A DNA stretch of 64,000 bases from Paracoccus salsus (lineage in GTDB: Bacteria > Pseudomonadota > Alphaproteobacteria > Rhodobacterales > Rhodobacteraceae), in NCBI RefSeq assembly GCF_021556615.1, contig NZ_JAKGGD010000005.1:62001-126000 (forward strand). The letters are read 5' to 3'. The translations under genes and the position numbers were made by a program. Position 1 is the stretch's first letter. Each line of letters begins with the position of its first letter. Shown piece after piece: positions 49,799 to 58,633 of this stretch. The notes beneath the pieces were generated by a model. That model did no database searches. It had not been told where the DNA came from and worked only from the letters and a program-made list of their open reading frames with translations.

Positions 49799-50743
49799 TC
49801 AGGTCAGGCCCAGCCGTGCCATGCGGCGATACATGGTCGCCCGGCCGACCCCCAGCGCCCGCGCCGCCGCCGAGACATTGCCTTCGGCCCGCGCCAGCGC
49901 CCGCGCCACGGCCGCCCGTTCGGCCTTGTCAAAGCCGGTCAGGTCGCCGTTGCGGCCCAGAAGATCGACAGCGGGACGCGGCCGGATCGCGCCTTCGCGC
50001 TCCAGCCCAAGCGCGCGGCGTGCCGCGCGGGTCGCGCCGATCGCCAGGTCGTCCTGGTCCACAGCCAGCAGCATCGTCGCGTCCGGACCATCATCCGAGG
50101 CGACCACGATCCGCGCCCCCGGGAACGAGGCGCGGAAGAACATCGCCTCGATGGCGCGGGCCGTCTGCGCCACCTGGGCGCTGATCAGGCGGTTGTAGCG
50201 TTCGGTCTGGTCGGCGCGCGCGGAACTGACATCCAGCGCCGCGACCAGCCGTCCGTCGGGACCCCAGATCGGCGCGTCCATGCAGGACATGCCGATATTG
50301 CGGGTGTGGAAATGTTCGTCGCGATGGATCGTGACCTGCCGCCCCTCGGCCAGGCAGGTCCCGATCCCGTTGGTGCCCTGCGCGGCTTCGGACCAGTCGA
50401 TGCCCTGCCACAGCCCCCATTCCCGGAACTGCGCCGCGTCGGCATCGTCCACGCGCTGATCGAGGACCACCCCGGTCGCGTCGGTCAGCAGCACGTTGCA
50501 GCCAGACAGGCAGACAAGATTGTAAAGCTGGTCAAGCTGCGGTCCGGCGACGTTGAGAAAACCCTCCATTGCCTGCCTGCGGGCCGAAAGCTCGGCCAGA
50601 GTCAGGCGCTCGGGACGACTGGAATCGCCGGGATCAAGCCCGTGCTTCAGCATCGACCGGCGCCAGGAAGCGGCCAGAGCCGATGTCGCGGATTTCGACT
50701 GCGATCTTTCGGCCACCAGATCGGCGTGGCTGCGTTTCGTCAT
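49799..50743 (-). CDS. AcoR-like regulator lacking the sigma-54 AAA+ domain (GAF + Fis HTH)
   Basis: The product is 314 residues. Residues about 60-195 are a GAF domain like that of acetoin-type activators (NVLLTDATGVVLDQRVDD, AAQGTNGIGTCLAEG, MSCMDAPIWGPDGRLVAALDVSS). The C-terminal helix-turn-helix is Fis type (GNVSAAARALGVGRATMYRRM, about 289-309). Between them the AAA+ ATPase of AcoR, with its GAFTGA loop, is missing; the linker is only about 90 residues. So it probably acts on sigma-70 promoters or as a repressor. It lies directly upstream of the inverted repeat and the aldehyde dehydrogenase. Confidence 0.82.
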   Translation of the reverse strand: MTKRSHADLVAERSQSKSATSALAASWRRSMLKHGLDPGDSSRPERLTLAELSARRQAMEGFLNVAGPQLDQLYNLVCLSGCNVLLTDATGVVLDQRVDDADAAQFREWGLWQGIDWSEAAQGTNGIGTCLAEGRQVTIHRDEHFHTRNIGMSCMDAPIWGPDGRLVAALDVSSARADQTERYNRLISAQVAQTARAIEAMFFRASFPGARIVVASDDGPDATMLLAVDQDDLAIGATRAARRALGLEREGAIRPRPAVDLLGRNGDLTGFDKAERAAVARALARAEGNVSAAARALGVGRATMYRRMARLGLT

Positions 50744-50826
50744 GATTCCTCCCCAGGTCGGGGAAGTATAGCAGAACGACCGGGCCGCGACTTAGGACTT
50801 TCGTCGCGATCCGGCGGGATCATGCC

Positions 50827-52065
50827 TCAGCGCACCGGGCCCTGGGGCTTGACCAGGCCCTCTTCGATGCGGTCATCCCGGTCGTCCGTGTCGGACGGCA
50901 TGGCCGCCGCGCCATGGGCGCCGCCGGCGCTGCCCGAGGGGCGAGCCGTCGGCGGCTGATAGGGCGGCAGGTCCACCCCGTCGCGATAGAGAAGCGAAAC
51001 ACCCTTGTGGAACAGATGCAGCGCGGCGGGATCGGCGGTCAGGCGCACGACCTGGCCGTTCAGGCCCCCATGGACGCCGGGCAACTTGGCCGTCACCGGC
51101 ACGACATCCTTTCCGGTGCCGAAATACAGCAGCGTCACCTCGCCCAGGGCCTCGGTCAGATCGACCTTGCCTTCAAAGACCGGCGTGCCCTCGGTTTCGC
51201 GCATGTCTTCGGGACGGACGCCCAGATTGACGGCCATGCCCTCGTCGCCGGGGCGGGTCGGTATGGCGACCTGCGCCTCAAGCCCGCCATCCAGCGCGAC
51301 CGTGGTCATCTCGCCGGTCGTCTTGACCTTGCCGGGCAGCAGGTTCATCGCCGGACTGCCGATGAACTGGGCGACGAATTCGTTCACCGGCCGCCCGTAC
51401 AGCTCCAGCGGCGCGCCGACCTGGGCGATGCCGCCCCCGGCCAGCACCACGATGCGGTCCGCCAGCGTCATCGCCTCGGTCTGGTCGTGGGTGACATAGA
51501 TCATCGTGCGGTCGGGCATCGAGGATTTCAGCTGCGCGATCTCGATCCGCGTCGCCACCCGCAGCGCCGCGTCGAGGTTCGACAGCGGCTCGTCGAAAAG
51601 ATAGACCTTGGGATCGCGCACAATGGCCCGGCCGATCGCCACGCGCTGCCTCTGGCCGCCCGAAAGCGCCTTGGGCAGTCGGTCCAGATAGGGGGTCAGC
51701 TGCAGCATCTTGCCGGCCCGATCGGTCGCGGCCTTGATCTTGTCCCTGGACTGGCCGGCGATCTTCAGCGCGAAGGCCATGTTGTCGCGCACCGTCATGT
51801 GCGGATAAAGCGCATAGGACTGGAACACCATGGCGATGCCGCGCTGGCTTGGCGGGATGTCGTTCATCACCTGGCCGTCGATCTGCAACTCGCCCCCGGT
51901 GATCTGTTCCAGCCCGGCGATCATCCGAAGCAGCGTGGACTTGCCGCAACCCGAGGGGCCGACAAACACGATGAACTCGCCCGATCTGATATCGAGGTTG
52001 ATATTGCTCAGCACCTGCACGTCGCCATAGGCCTTGGCGACATCCGTCAGTTTCAGATCGGCCAT
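50827..52065 (-). CDS. aglK: Alpha-glucoside ABC transporter ATP-binding protein
   Basis: The product is 412 residues, about 50 longer than usual because of a Pro/Ala/Gly/Asp-rich C-terminal tail after residue 365. Walker A GPSGCGKST, signature LSGGQRQRVAIGRA, Walker B VYLFDEPLSNLD and the C-terminal TOBE/MalK-type regulatory region are present. It should power import of alpha-glucosides together with AglF and AglG. Last gene in the order aglE-F-G-A-K, the same order as in Sinorhizobium meliloti. Confidence 0.85.
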   Translation of the reverse strand: MADLKLTDVAKAYGDVQVLSNINLDIRSGEFIVFVGPSGCGKSTLLRMIAGLEQITGGELQIDGQVMNDIPPSQRGIAMVFQSYALYPHMTVRDNMAFALKIAGQSRDKIKAATDRAGKMLQLTPYLDRLPKALSGGQRQRVAIGRAIVRDPKVYLFDEPLSNLDAALRVATRIEIAQLKSSMPDRTMIYVTHDQTEAMTLADRIVVLAGGGIAQVGAPLELYGRPVNEFVAQFIGSPAMNLLPGKVKTTGEMTTVALDGGLEAQVAIPTRPGDEGMAVNLGVRPEDMRETEGTPVFEGKVDLTEALGEVTLLYFGTGKDVVPVTAKLPGVHGGLNGQVVRLTADPAALHLFHKGVSLLYRDGVDLPPYQPPTARPSGSAGGAHGAAAMPSDTDDRDDRIEEGLVKPQGPVR

Positions 52066-52083
52066 TCGCGATCCCTCCCCCGT

Positions 52084-53628
52084 TTAACCCTCGATGATCT
52101 GCACTTGCCACGGCCCCAGCCCGCCTGCCTCTTCGTCCGACAGGTTGGCGCGGATTTGCAGGGTCTGTTCGTTGTCCGCGCGCGTGAAGGACAGCACCGG
52201 TCCGTCGGCGCGCATGTCGGTCATCGTGCCCAGCCGCAGCGCACTGTGTTTCTTGCGAAGCCCGATCGCCCAGCGATAGTGATGCAGCATGGACTGCGCA
52301 TCGGCTTCTTCGGCGACGACGGTGCGCTGCAGATGGCCGTGCGGGATCGGCAGCCAGGGCTGGCTTGTCGAGAAGCCGCCATTCACGCCCATGTCCCAGA
52401 CCATCGGCGTCCGGCAGCCGTCTCGGCCCTTGTATTCGGGCCAGAACTCGATGCCGTAGGGATCGCGCAGCTCCTCGTAGGACAGCTCGGCCTCGGGCAG
52501 GCCAAGCTCTTCGCCCTGATACAGGCAGACCGATCCGCGCAGGCACATCAGCACCGTGCAATAGGCCTTGGCGGCCTGATCGGTCAGGTTCCAGCGGGTG
52601 ATGTGGCGCATCACGTCATGGTTCGACAGGGCCCAGCACGCCCAGGAATTCGGTGCCACGCCATGCAACTGGTCGAAGACCTCGACGATGCGCTGCGCGG
52701 GCAGGCTTTCGCCCGACAGGAAATCGAAGACATAGGACATCTCGACCCGGCCAGCGACGCCGGTATATTCCTCCAGCAGTTCCAGCGCCCGTTCGCTGTC
52801 GCCGATCTCGCCTATGACGGCGGCGCCATAGGGTCGCAGCAGCGCCGCGAAACGTTCCAGGAAGGCCAGGTTCTCGGGCTGCGACTTGTCGTATTTGTGG
52901 CTCTGGTGGTTGTAGGGATTGACCGCCGGCGCGGTATCGGCCTTGCGCCTTTCGGGCGGCAGCGGCGGATTGTCGCGCAGCTGCTTGTCGTGGAAGTAGA
53001 AGTTCACCGTGTCGAGGCGGAAGCCGTCGACCCCCTTGTCCAGCCAGAACCGTGCCATCGCCAGCAGCTCTTCCTGGACCTCCGGATTGTGGAAGTTGAG
53101 GTCCGGCTGCGAGACAAGGAAATTGTGCATGTAGTATTGTTCGCGCCGCGGGTCCCAATGCCATGCGCTGCCCCCGAAGATCGACAGCCAGTTGGTCGGC
53201 GGCGTGCCGTCGGGCTTGGGATCGGCCCAGACATACCAGTCGGCCTTGGGATTGTCGCGGCTGGCGCGGCTTTCCGCGAACCACGGATGCTCGTCCGAGG
53301 TATGCGACATGACCAGGTCGATCAGGACCTTCAGGCCCAGCTCATGGGCCCGTTCGATCAGCCAGTCGAAATCCTCCATCCTGCCGAAGATCGGGTCGAT
53401 GCCGCGATAATCGCTGACGTCATAGCCGAAATCCTTCATCGGAGATGTGAAGAAGGGCGAGATCCAGATCGCGTCCACACCCAGCGACGCCACATAGGGC
53501 ATGCGCTGCGCGATGCCGACCAGATCGCCGATTCCGTCCCCGGTCGTGTCCTGGAAGCTGCGCGGGTAGATCTGGTAGATGATCCCGCCCTTCCACCAGT
53601 CGATCTTCTGTCCAGTCAAGTCAGCCAC
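52084..53628 (-). CDS. aglA: GH13 alpha-glucosidase
   Basis: The product is 514 residues. GH13 motifs: DLVMSHTSDEHPWF, nucleophile Asp206 in GFRLDTVN, acid/base Glu274 in VIGEIGD, and Asp338 in LSNHDV. It lacks a signal peptide, so it acts in the cytoplasm on imported maltose, sucrose or trehalose-like sugars. Its start overlaps the end of aglG by 8 bases. Confidence 0.9.
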   Translation of the reverse strand: MADLTGQKIDWWKGGIIYQIYPRSFQDTTGDGIGDLVGIAQRMPYVASLGVDAIWISPFFTSPMKDFGYDVSDYRGIDPIFGRMEDFDWLIERAHELGLKVLIDLVMSHTSDEHPWFAESRASRDNPKADWYVWADPKPDGTPPTNWLSIFGGSAWHWDPRREQYYMHNFLVSQPDLNFHNPEVQEELLAMARFWLDKGVDGFRLDTVNFYFHDKQLRDNPPLPPERRKADTAPAVNPYNHQSHKYDKSQPENLAFLERFAALLRPYGAAVIGEIGDSERALELLEEYTGVAGRVEMSYVFDFLSGESLPAQRIVEVFDQLHGVAPNSWACWALSNHDVMRHITRWNLTDQAAKAYCTVLMCLRGSVCLYQGEELGLPEAELSYEELRDPYGIEFWPEYKGRDGCRTPMVWDMGVNGGFSTSQPWLPIPHGHLQRTVVAEEADAQSMLHHYRWAIGLRKKHSALRLGTMTDMRADGPVLSFTRADNEQTLQIRANLSDEEAGGLGPWQVQIIEG

Positions 53629-54754
53629 CTTTCACCGATCCGGCCAGCAGGCCGCGGACCAGATATTTCTGCATCGCAAAGAACACGATCAGCGGCACGG
53701 CGATCGAGATGAAGGCCGATGTCGCCAGGATCTCCCATTCGCCGCCTTTCGAGCCCATCAGTTCGCGCAACACCCCGGTCATCACCAGCTGCTCGCGCGT
53801 GTTGCCCAGGAACACGGTCGCCACCAGCAGATCGTTCCAGACCCACAGGAACTGGAAGATCGCAAAGCTGGCCAAGGCCGGGAAGGACAGCGGCAGGATG
53901 ATGCGGCGGAAGATCTGGAACTCGGTCGCGCCATCGACGCGGGCGCTTTCGATCACTTCGCGCGGCAGGCCGACCATGTAGTTTCGCAGCAGATACACCG
54001 CCAGCGGCAGGCCGAACCCGGTATGCGCCAGCCAGATACCCAGATAGCCCTTGCCGATGCCCAGATCGTTATGCAGCCGCAGCAGCGGGATCAGCGACAC
54101 CTGCAACGGCACCACCAGCAGCCCGACCACCGCCGCGGTCAGCAGCGCCCGGCCCGGAAACTGCATCCACGCCAGCGCATAGGCCGCGAAGGCCGCGATC
54201 AGGATCGGGATCACCGTCGCCGGAATCGTCACCGTCATGGTGTTCATGAAGGCGCGGCCCAGCCCCTCGGCCGTCAGCACGCGCTGATAGTTGGCCGTGG
54301 TGATCGTCGGGGGCACCTCGGTCGTGGTGAAGATCCGCTCGCCCCGCCGCATCTCGAACGGCGCGGCCGAAGTCAGCCGATAGCTGCCGTCGGCGTTCAC
54401 CGTCAGATCCCAGCCGTCGTTGATCCGGGCGGTCTCGCCGGGCTGGAATTCGGCCGGCCGGCGGGCGCCTGTGCCCCAGGCGACCAGTTGCTGGTCCCCC
54501 TCCAGCACGCTGCCCTCTATGACGTAAAGACCGCCCTCCTGCCTGGCGTCGTCATCCGTTCCGGTCCGCACGAAGCCGGTCTGTTCCGACGCCGAGAAGG
54601 ACTGCCACCAGCCGCTGGACGCGATCTGGTCGCGGTCGCGGAATGAGGACACGAACAGGCCCAGCGTGGGAATCGTCCACAGCAGAACCAGCAGGAAGGC
54701 CGCGATGTTCACCGCCCATGACAGCGAGGATCTCTTTCCGGCCATGCCCTCCAT
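53621..54754 (-). CDS. aglG: Alpha-glucoside ABC transporter permease AglG
   Basis: The product is 377 residues, longer than MalG because a periplasmic insertion of about 100 residues follows the first helix, as is typical for AglG. The cytoplasmic EAA loop is ESARVDGATEFQIFRRIILPLSFPAL. With AglF it forms the membrane channel. Its ATG shares one base with the aglF stop. Confidence 0.88.
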   Translation of the reverse strand: MEGMAGKRSSLSWAVNIAAFLLVLLWTIPTLGLFVSSFRDRDQIASSGWWQSFSASEQTGFVRTGTDDDARQEGGLYVIEGSVLEGDQQLVAWGTGARRPAEFQPGETARINDGWDLTVNADGSYRLTSAAPFEMRRGERIFTTTEVPPTITTANYQRVLTAEGLGRAFMNTMTVTIPATVIPILIAAFAAYALAWMQFPGRALLTAAVVGLLVVPLQVSLIPLLRLHNDLGIGKGYLGIWLAHTGFGLPLAVYLLRNYMVGLPREVIESARVDGATEFQIFRRIILPLSFPALASFAIFQFLWVWNDLLVATVFLGNTREQLVMTGVLRELMGSKGGEWEILATSAFISIAVPLIVFFAMQKYLVRGLLAGSVKGG

Positions 54755-55749
54755 CAGCGAAGCTCCTTGCGCGCGTTGATGATGTTCCAGACCATGATCG
54801 GCGTGACCAGCAGCATCAGCACCATCGCGATCGCCGAACCGCGCCCGTAATCGGGGCTGCCGCGGAACATCCAGTCATACATCAGATTGGCCAGGACCTG
54901 CGTGCCCCACTGGCCGTTGGTCATCACGAAGACGATGTCGAAGACCTTCAGCACGACGATCGTGATGGTGGTCCAGACGACCGCGATGGTGCCCATGATC
55001 TGCGGCACCTTGATCTTCATGAAGACCTGCATCGGCGAGGCGCCGTCCAGAATTGCCGCCTCGATGGTTTCCTCGGGGATGCCGCGCAGCGCGGCCGAAA
55101 GGATCACCATCGCAAAGCCGGTCTGGATCCAGACCAGCACGATCATCAGGAAGAAGTTGTTCCACGGGATCAGCGTCAGCCAGATCTGCGGGTCGCCGCC
55201 CAGCCTGGTGACAAGCCAGTTCAGCAGGCCGATCTGCGTCTCGTCCGGGCCGCGATACTCATAGATGAATTTCCAGATCACGCCGGCGCCGACAAAGCTG
55301 ATCGCCATCGGCATGAAGATCAGCGACTTGCCGATATTGCCCCACTTGATCCGGTCGGTCAGCTGCGCCGCGATCAGGCCGAAAAACGTGGACAGCGCCG
55401 GAACGACCAGCAGCCACAGCATGTTGTTCAGCATCGATTCGCGGAACTTTTCGTCGCCGGCAGCCCAGGTATAGTTCGACACCCCGACAAAACGGCTGCC
55501 GTCGGAACTGTGCAGTGACCGCCACAGGCTGTCGATCACCGGATAGACCAGATACATCCCCAGAAACAGGATCGCGGGCCCCAGGAACAGCCACGGCCGG
55601 ATCTGGTTTGCCCTGCGGATATTGTCGCCGGCGTTCTGCCCGCGCGGCGGGTAGATCGCGTCGAGGACCCAGTTCGATCCCCAGAACCATGCCACGCAGC
55701 CGAATACGCCAATGACGATCGTGCCGGCGGCCAGCCAGAACAGTTCCAT
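54754..55749 (-). CDS. aglF: Alpha-glucoside ABC transporter permease AglF
   Basis: The product is 331 residues with about seven to eight helices. The EAA loop is IEAAILDGASPMQVFMKIKVPQIMG. The first helix is followed by a cytoplasmic stretch before the MalF-like core (RPWLFLGPAILFLGMYLVYP). It pairs with AglG. Located 75 bases after aglE. Confidence 0.88.
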   Translation of the reverse strand: MELFWLAAGTIVIGVFGCVAWFWGSNWVLDAIYPPRGQNAGDNIRRANQIRPWLFLGPAILFLGMYLVYPVIDSLWRSLHSSDGSRFVGVSNYTWAAGDEKFRESMLNNMLWLLVVPALSTFFGLIAAQLTDRIKWGNIGKSLIFMPMAISFVGAGVIWKFIYEYRGPDETQIGLLNWLVTRLGGDPQIWLTLIPWNNFFLMIVLVWIQTGFAMVILSAALRGIPEETIEAAILDGASPMQVFMKIKVPQIMGTIAVVWTTITIVVLKVFDIVFVMTNGQWGTQVLANLMYDWMFRGSPDYGRGSAIAMVLMLLVTPIMVWNIINARKELR

Positions 55750-55824
55750 CCCTCATCCCCCCCCCGGACGTTTCGACGGATGGCGCGCCGTCCGCGCCAT
55801 CCCCGGTCTTGCGGCAGTGCCGGT

Positions 55825-57180
55825 CTACTTGATCGTGTCCCAGGTGTTCTGGATGCTGTCCGCGACGTCCTGGGCCGGTTTCCCGCCCACGTAATCGACC
55901 ATCGCGGTCCAGAATGCACCCGCGCCGACCGCGCCGGGCATCAGGTCCGATCCGTCAAAGCGGAAAGTGCTCGCGTCCAGCAGGATCTGGCCAAGCTTTT
56001 TCTGGGTGTCGCTGTCATAGGCTTCCAGATCGACGCCGAGATGCGGGGTCAGGAAGCTTTTCTGAGTCATCCAGATCTCATGCGCGGCCGGAGTCTTCAG
56101 GAACTCGACAAAGGCCCGCGCTGCGGGGTTGTCGGACAGCACCGAAAACAGCGTTCCGCCGCCCAGCACCGGCTTGCCCATGCTGCCATCGGCCGGCGCG
56201 GGCATGTAGAAGAAATCGACATCAAGCCCGACCTCGCTTCCCTCGGGGAAGAAGGACGGCACGAAGCTGGCCTGGCGATGCATGTAGCAGGCTGGCGGGA
56301 AGTCGAACAAACCCTTCGGGCTGTCGCGGAAATCGGTCGATGCCACCGCGGCGGCGCCACCTGCGACGTAATCGTCGTTCTTCGCGAACCAGCCGAATTC
56401 CTCGATCGCGGCGATGACCTTGGGATCGTTGAAGGGCAGTTCGTTGGTGGTCCAGGCGTCATAGACCTCGGGGCTGTGCAGCCGCAGCATCAGGTCCTCG
56501 ACCCAGTCGGTCGCGGGCCAGCCGGTCGCGCCGCCGGATCCCAGCCCGATGCACCACGGTGTCTCGCCATCGGCGGCGATCTGTTCGGTCAGCGCCTTCA
56601 GGTCCTCGTAGCTTTCCGGCACCTCGTAGCCGGCATCCTCGAAATTCTCGGGGACATACCAGACCAGCGACTTGACGTCGGCCTTGTAGGGGAAGGCATA
56701 GAAATTCTCGGCCCCGTCGGCCCCGGCATAGCTGCCCAGCCGGGCCCAGCTTTCGCCGGCGGCATAGTTGTCGCGCACCCATTGCGCGGTCTCTTCACCA
56801 AGCGGCGTCAGATGACCCTTCCTGGCCAGGTCGGCGGCCAGTCCCGGCTGCGGAAACACCGCGATATCGGGGGGCGATCCGGCCTCGCTGTCGATGACGA
56901 TCTGCTGCTCGAAGCTGTCAGAGCCCGAGTAGTTGGCCTTCGCGCCGGTCGCTTCCTCGAAATAGGGCAGGACCGACGTGAACAGCGCCTGATCCTCGCC
57001 CAGCCACGGGCCCAGGATGGTGAAGGACTGGCCTTCCAGATCACCATGCGCTGCCTTGAAATCCTCGAGGCTCTGCCAGTTGATCCGGTCGTCGCTACCC
57101 GGTTCGATCACCATCTGGGCCTGAGCCAGCCCGGCGGTCAGGGCCGCGACGGCGGCCGTCGTCAGAAATGCTGTTTTCAA
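55825..57180 (-). CDS. aglE: Alpha-glucoside-binding periplasmic protein
   Basis: The product is 451 residues. I read the start as TTG at 57180, 5 bases after GGGAGG, giving a clean signal peptide (KTAFLTTAAVAALTAGLAQA, cleavage before QMVIEPG). An ATG at 57219 in frame would add 13 residues ahead of the signal and cover the ribosome-binding site. The mature part is a type I sugar-binding protein. It captures alpha-glucosides in the periplasm for the AglFGK importer. Confidence 0.85.
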   Translation of the reverse strand: MKTAFLTTAAVAALTAGLAQAQMVIEPGSDDRINWQSLEDFKAAHGDLEGQSFTILGPWLGEDQALFTSVLPYFEEATGAKANYSGSDSFEQQIVIDSEAGSPPDIAVFPQPGLAADLARKGHLTPLGEETAQWVRDNYAAGESWARLGSYAGADGAENFYAFPYKADVKSLVWYVPENFEDAGYEVPESYEDLKALTEQIAADGETPWCIGLGSGGATGWPATDWVEDLMLRLHSPEVYDAWTTNELPFNDPKVIAAIEEFGWFAKNDDYVAGGAAAVASTDFRDSPKGLFDFPPACYMHRQASFVPSFFPEGSEVGLDVDFFYMPAPADGSMGKPVLGGGTLFSVLSDNPAARAFVEFLKTPAAHEIWMTQKSFLTPHLGVDLEAYDSDTQKKLGQILLDASTFRFDGSDLMPGAVGAGAFWTAMVDYVGGKPAQDVADSIQNTWDTIK

Positions 57181-57223
57181 GTCGTCCTCCCTTGTCAGGC
57201 CAGAATCACGTCGGACCACTGAC

Positions 57224-57263
57224 CGTTAACGCTATCAATCGCCAATTTTCCGGCGGCTGTCAA
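57224..57263 (-). promoter_or_regulatory. agl operon promoter with a palindromic operator at the start site
   Basis: On the minus strand TTGACA (57258-57263) is a consensus -35; 17-18 bases on is a weak -10 (GATTGA or ATTGAT, 57234-57240). Immediately downstream the perfect palindrome CGTTAACG (57224-57231) covers the expected transcription start, the place where LacI-type repressors such as AglR bind. No aglR gene is in the window. Confidence 0.5.
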
Positions 57264-57270
57264 AGGCTTA

Positions 57271-58329
57271 TCATTCCCACTCCAATTCCTTGTAGGCGGC
57301 GGTCGCGTTCCGCGCCACCGTCGCCGGGAACGAAGTCCAGTTACCCTGCATTTCCTTCAGTGATTCCACCATGTTGGGCACGGCTTCAGACAGAGGCGCG
57401 CCGGCGCTGATCTGCCCCCGCGCCGCCTCCGCAAGCGCTTTCAGGAACTGCGTCTGCAACATCACCGCCTCCTGCCAGCCTGACGCCACCGGACCATGCC
57501 CCGGCACCACACGCTGCGCGGGCGCGCCGGGCGGCGCTTCCAGCCATTGCAGCCATCCCAGAAGCGATCCGTCAAGTACGGGTGTCAACTTGCGGAAGAT
57601 CAGGTCGCCCGAAAACAGCGTTCCGCTGATCTCGTCGCGCACCCACAGATCGTTGTCGGTATGCGCCGGATCGACCGCCTGAAGGGTCAGGACCCGGTCG
57701 CCCAGGTCGATCTGCTCGCGTCCGTTCACGACGCGGTCGGGCAAGGTCACCTCGGTTCCGATCACCTGCTCGGGCGGGAACAGCCGCGCGATGCCGTCCA
57801 GATAACCCCCCGCCCGCATCTCCAGCGCAAGGGGCAGTGCGTGATGCCCGACGACCTGCGCGCCGGCCTCGCGGAACACCGATGCGCCCAGCACGTGATC
57901 GGGATGCATATGGGTCAGGATGACATGGCTGATCGGCTTCCCGGTCCGCGCCCTGATCGCGGCGTAAAGCTGCTGGCCCTGGCGACGCGACACGCCCGCG
58001 TCGATCACCGCGACCGAATCCGCGCCGATCACCACGCCCAGATTGGCGATATGGCCATCGGCGCTGTCCTCAAGCTGGACGGGGCTGCCCGAAGACACGA
58101 AGACCCCCGGCGCAAGCGGGTGCAGTTCCAGCGCCTCCAGCCGGTCGTTTGGCAGGCAGGCATGGCCCTCGCCGGTCAGATCGGGATGCGAGGCCAGCCA
58201 GTCCGCGGCGATTCGGTCGGCCCCTGCCGCGCAGCCGGCCTGATCGCGCGCCTCTCCCTCGGGCAGCAGCATCGGCGCGCAGACCCCGGAAGACGTGGCA
58301 AGGCAGGCGGTCAAGATAAGATGAAACAT
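57271..58329 (-). CDS. Quinoprotein relay-type (SoxH-like) zinc metallohydrolase
   Basis: The product is 352 residues with an N-terminal signal-like segment (FHLILTACLATSSG). The metallo-beta-lactamase signature HMHPDH at residues 140-145 (His140, His142, Asp144, His145) and later VVPGHGPV supply the zinc ligands. The type, with a cysteine-bearing N-terminal region before the MBL fold, matches the SoxH-related proteins encoded near PQQ-dependent dehydrogenases. It is divergent from pqqA. The role proposed for the family, handling sulfur or thiol adducts in a quinoprotein relay, is not experimentally settled. Confidence 0.78.
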   Translation of the reverse strand: MFHLILTACLATSSGVCAPMLLPEGEARDQAGCAAGADRIAADWLASHPDLTGEGHACLPNDRLEALELHPLAPGVFVSSGSPVQLEDSADGHIANLGVVIGADSVAVIDAGVSRRQGQQLYAAIRARTGKPISHVILTHMHPDHVLGASVFREAGAQVVGHHALPLALEMRAGGYLDGIARLFPPEQVIGTEVTLPDRVVNGREQIDLGDRVLTLQAVDPAHTDNDLWVRDEISGTLFSGDLIFRKLTPVLDGSLLGWLQWLEAPPGAPAQRVVPGHGPVASGWQEAVMLQTQFLKALAEAARGQISAGAPLSEAVPNMVESLKEMQGNWTSFPATVARNATAAYKELEWE

Positions 58330-58393
58330 TGCCGAAACTTCCTGGAACGCGGCGGAAACAGCGAAAGGACACGCGATTGCGACCTTAGTACCG

Positions 58394-58421
58394 TTGACGC
58401 ATCGTGCCTCTCGAATATCAT
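58394..58421 (+). promoter_or_regulatory. Candidate sigma-70 promoter of pqqA
   Basis: TTGACG (58394-58399) and TATCAT (58416-58421) are separated by 16 bases. Transcription would start about 45 bases before the pqqA ATG, which has the strong site GGAGGAAAA. Confidence 0.55.
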
Positions 58422-58470
58422 GAAATCCAGCCGTGAATTCTGCGGCAGAAGTTTTTGGAGGAAAAAGCTC

Positions 58471-58563
58471 ATGGCCTGGACCAAACCGACCCTGAAGGAA
58501 ATCGCCTGCGGCATGGAAATCAACATGTATGCCCCGGCCGAGGACGAGCCCGTCCTGTTCTGA
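58471..58563 (+). CDS. pqqA: PQQ precursor peptide
   Basis: The product is 30 residues. It has the invariant Glu16 and Tyr20 (GMEINMYAPAE), the E-x3-Y pair that PqqE cross-links to begin PQQ formation. GGAGGAAAAAGCTC precedes the ATG. It is separated from pqqB by 70 bases holding a strong hairpin, in line with the need for excess PqqA. Confidence 0.97.
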   Translation: MAWTKPTLKEIACGMEINMYAPAEDEPVLF

Positions 58564-58583
58564 ACCTCAGGGAACGGACACAA

Positions 58584-58620
58584 GAATGGCCCTGTCCGAT
58601 CGCATCGGGCAGGGCCGTTC
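58584..58620 (+). terminator. 17-bp hairpin between pqqA and pqqB
   Basis: GAATGGCCCTGTCCGAT (58584-58600) pairs with ATCGGGCAGGGCCGTTC (58604-58620) across a 3-base loop CGC, with only G-U wobbles breaking the Watson-Crick pairing. TGTCTG follows, a weak T-rich end. It probably partly stops transcription after pqqA or protects the short pqqA message, while a fraction reads through into pqqBCDE. Confidence 0.75.
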
Positions 58621-58633
58621 TGTCTGAACGAAC

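Noticed and set aside
50786..50808. Inverted repeat CGCGAC / GTCGCG downstream of aglK
   Set aside because: Only 6 bp with an 11-base loop and no T-run; too weak to call a terminator or operator.
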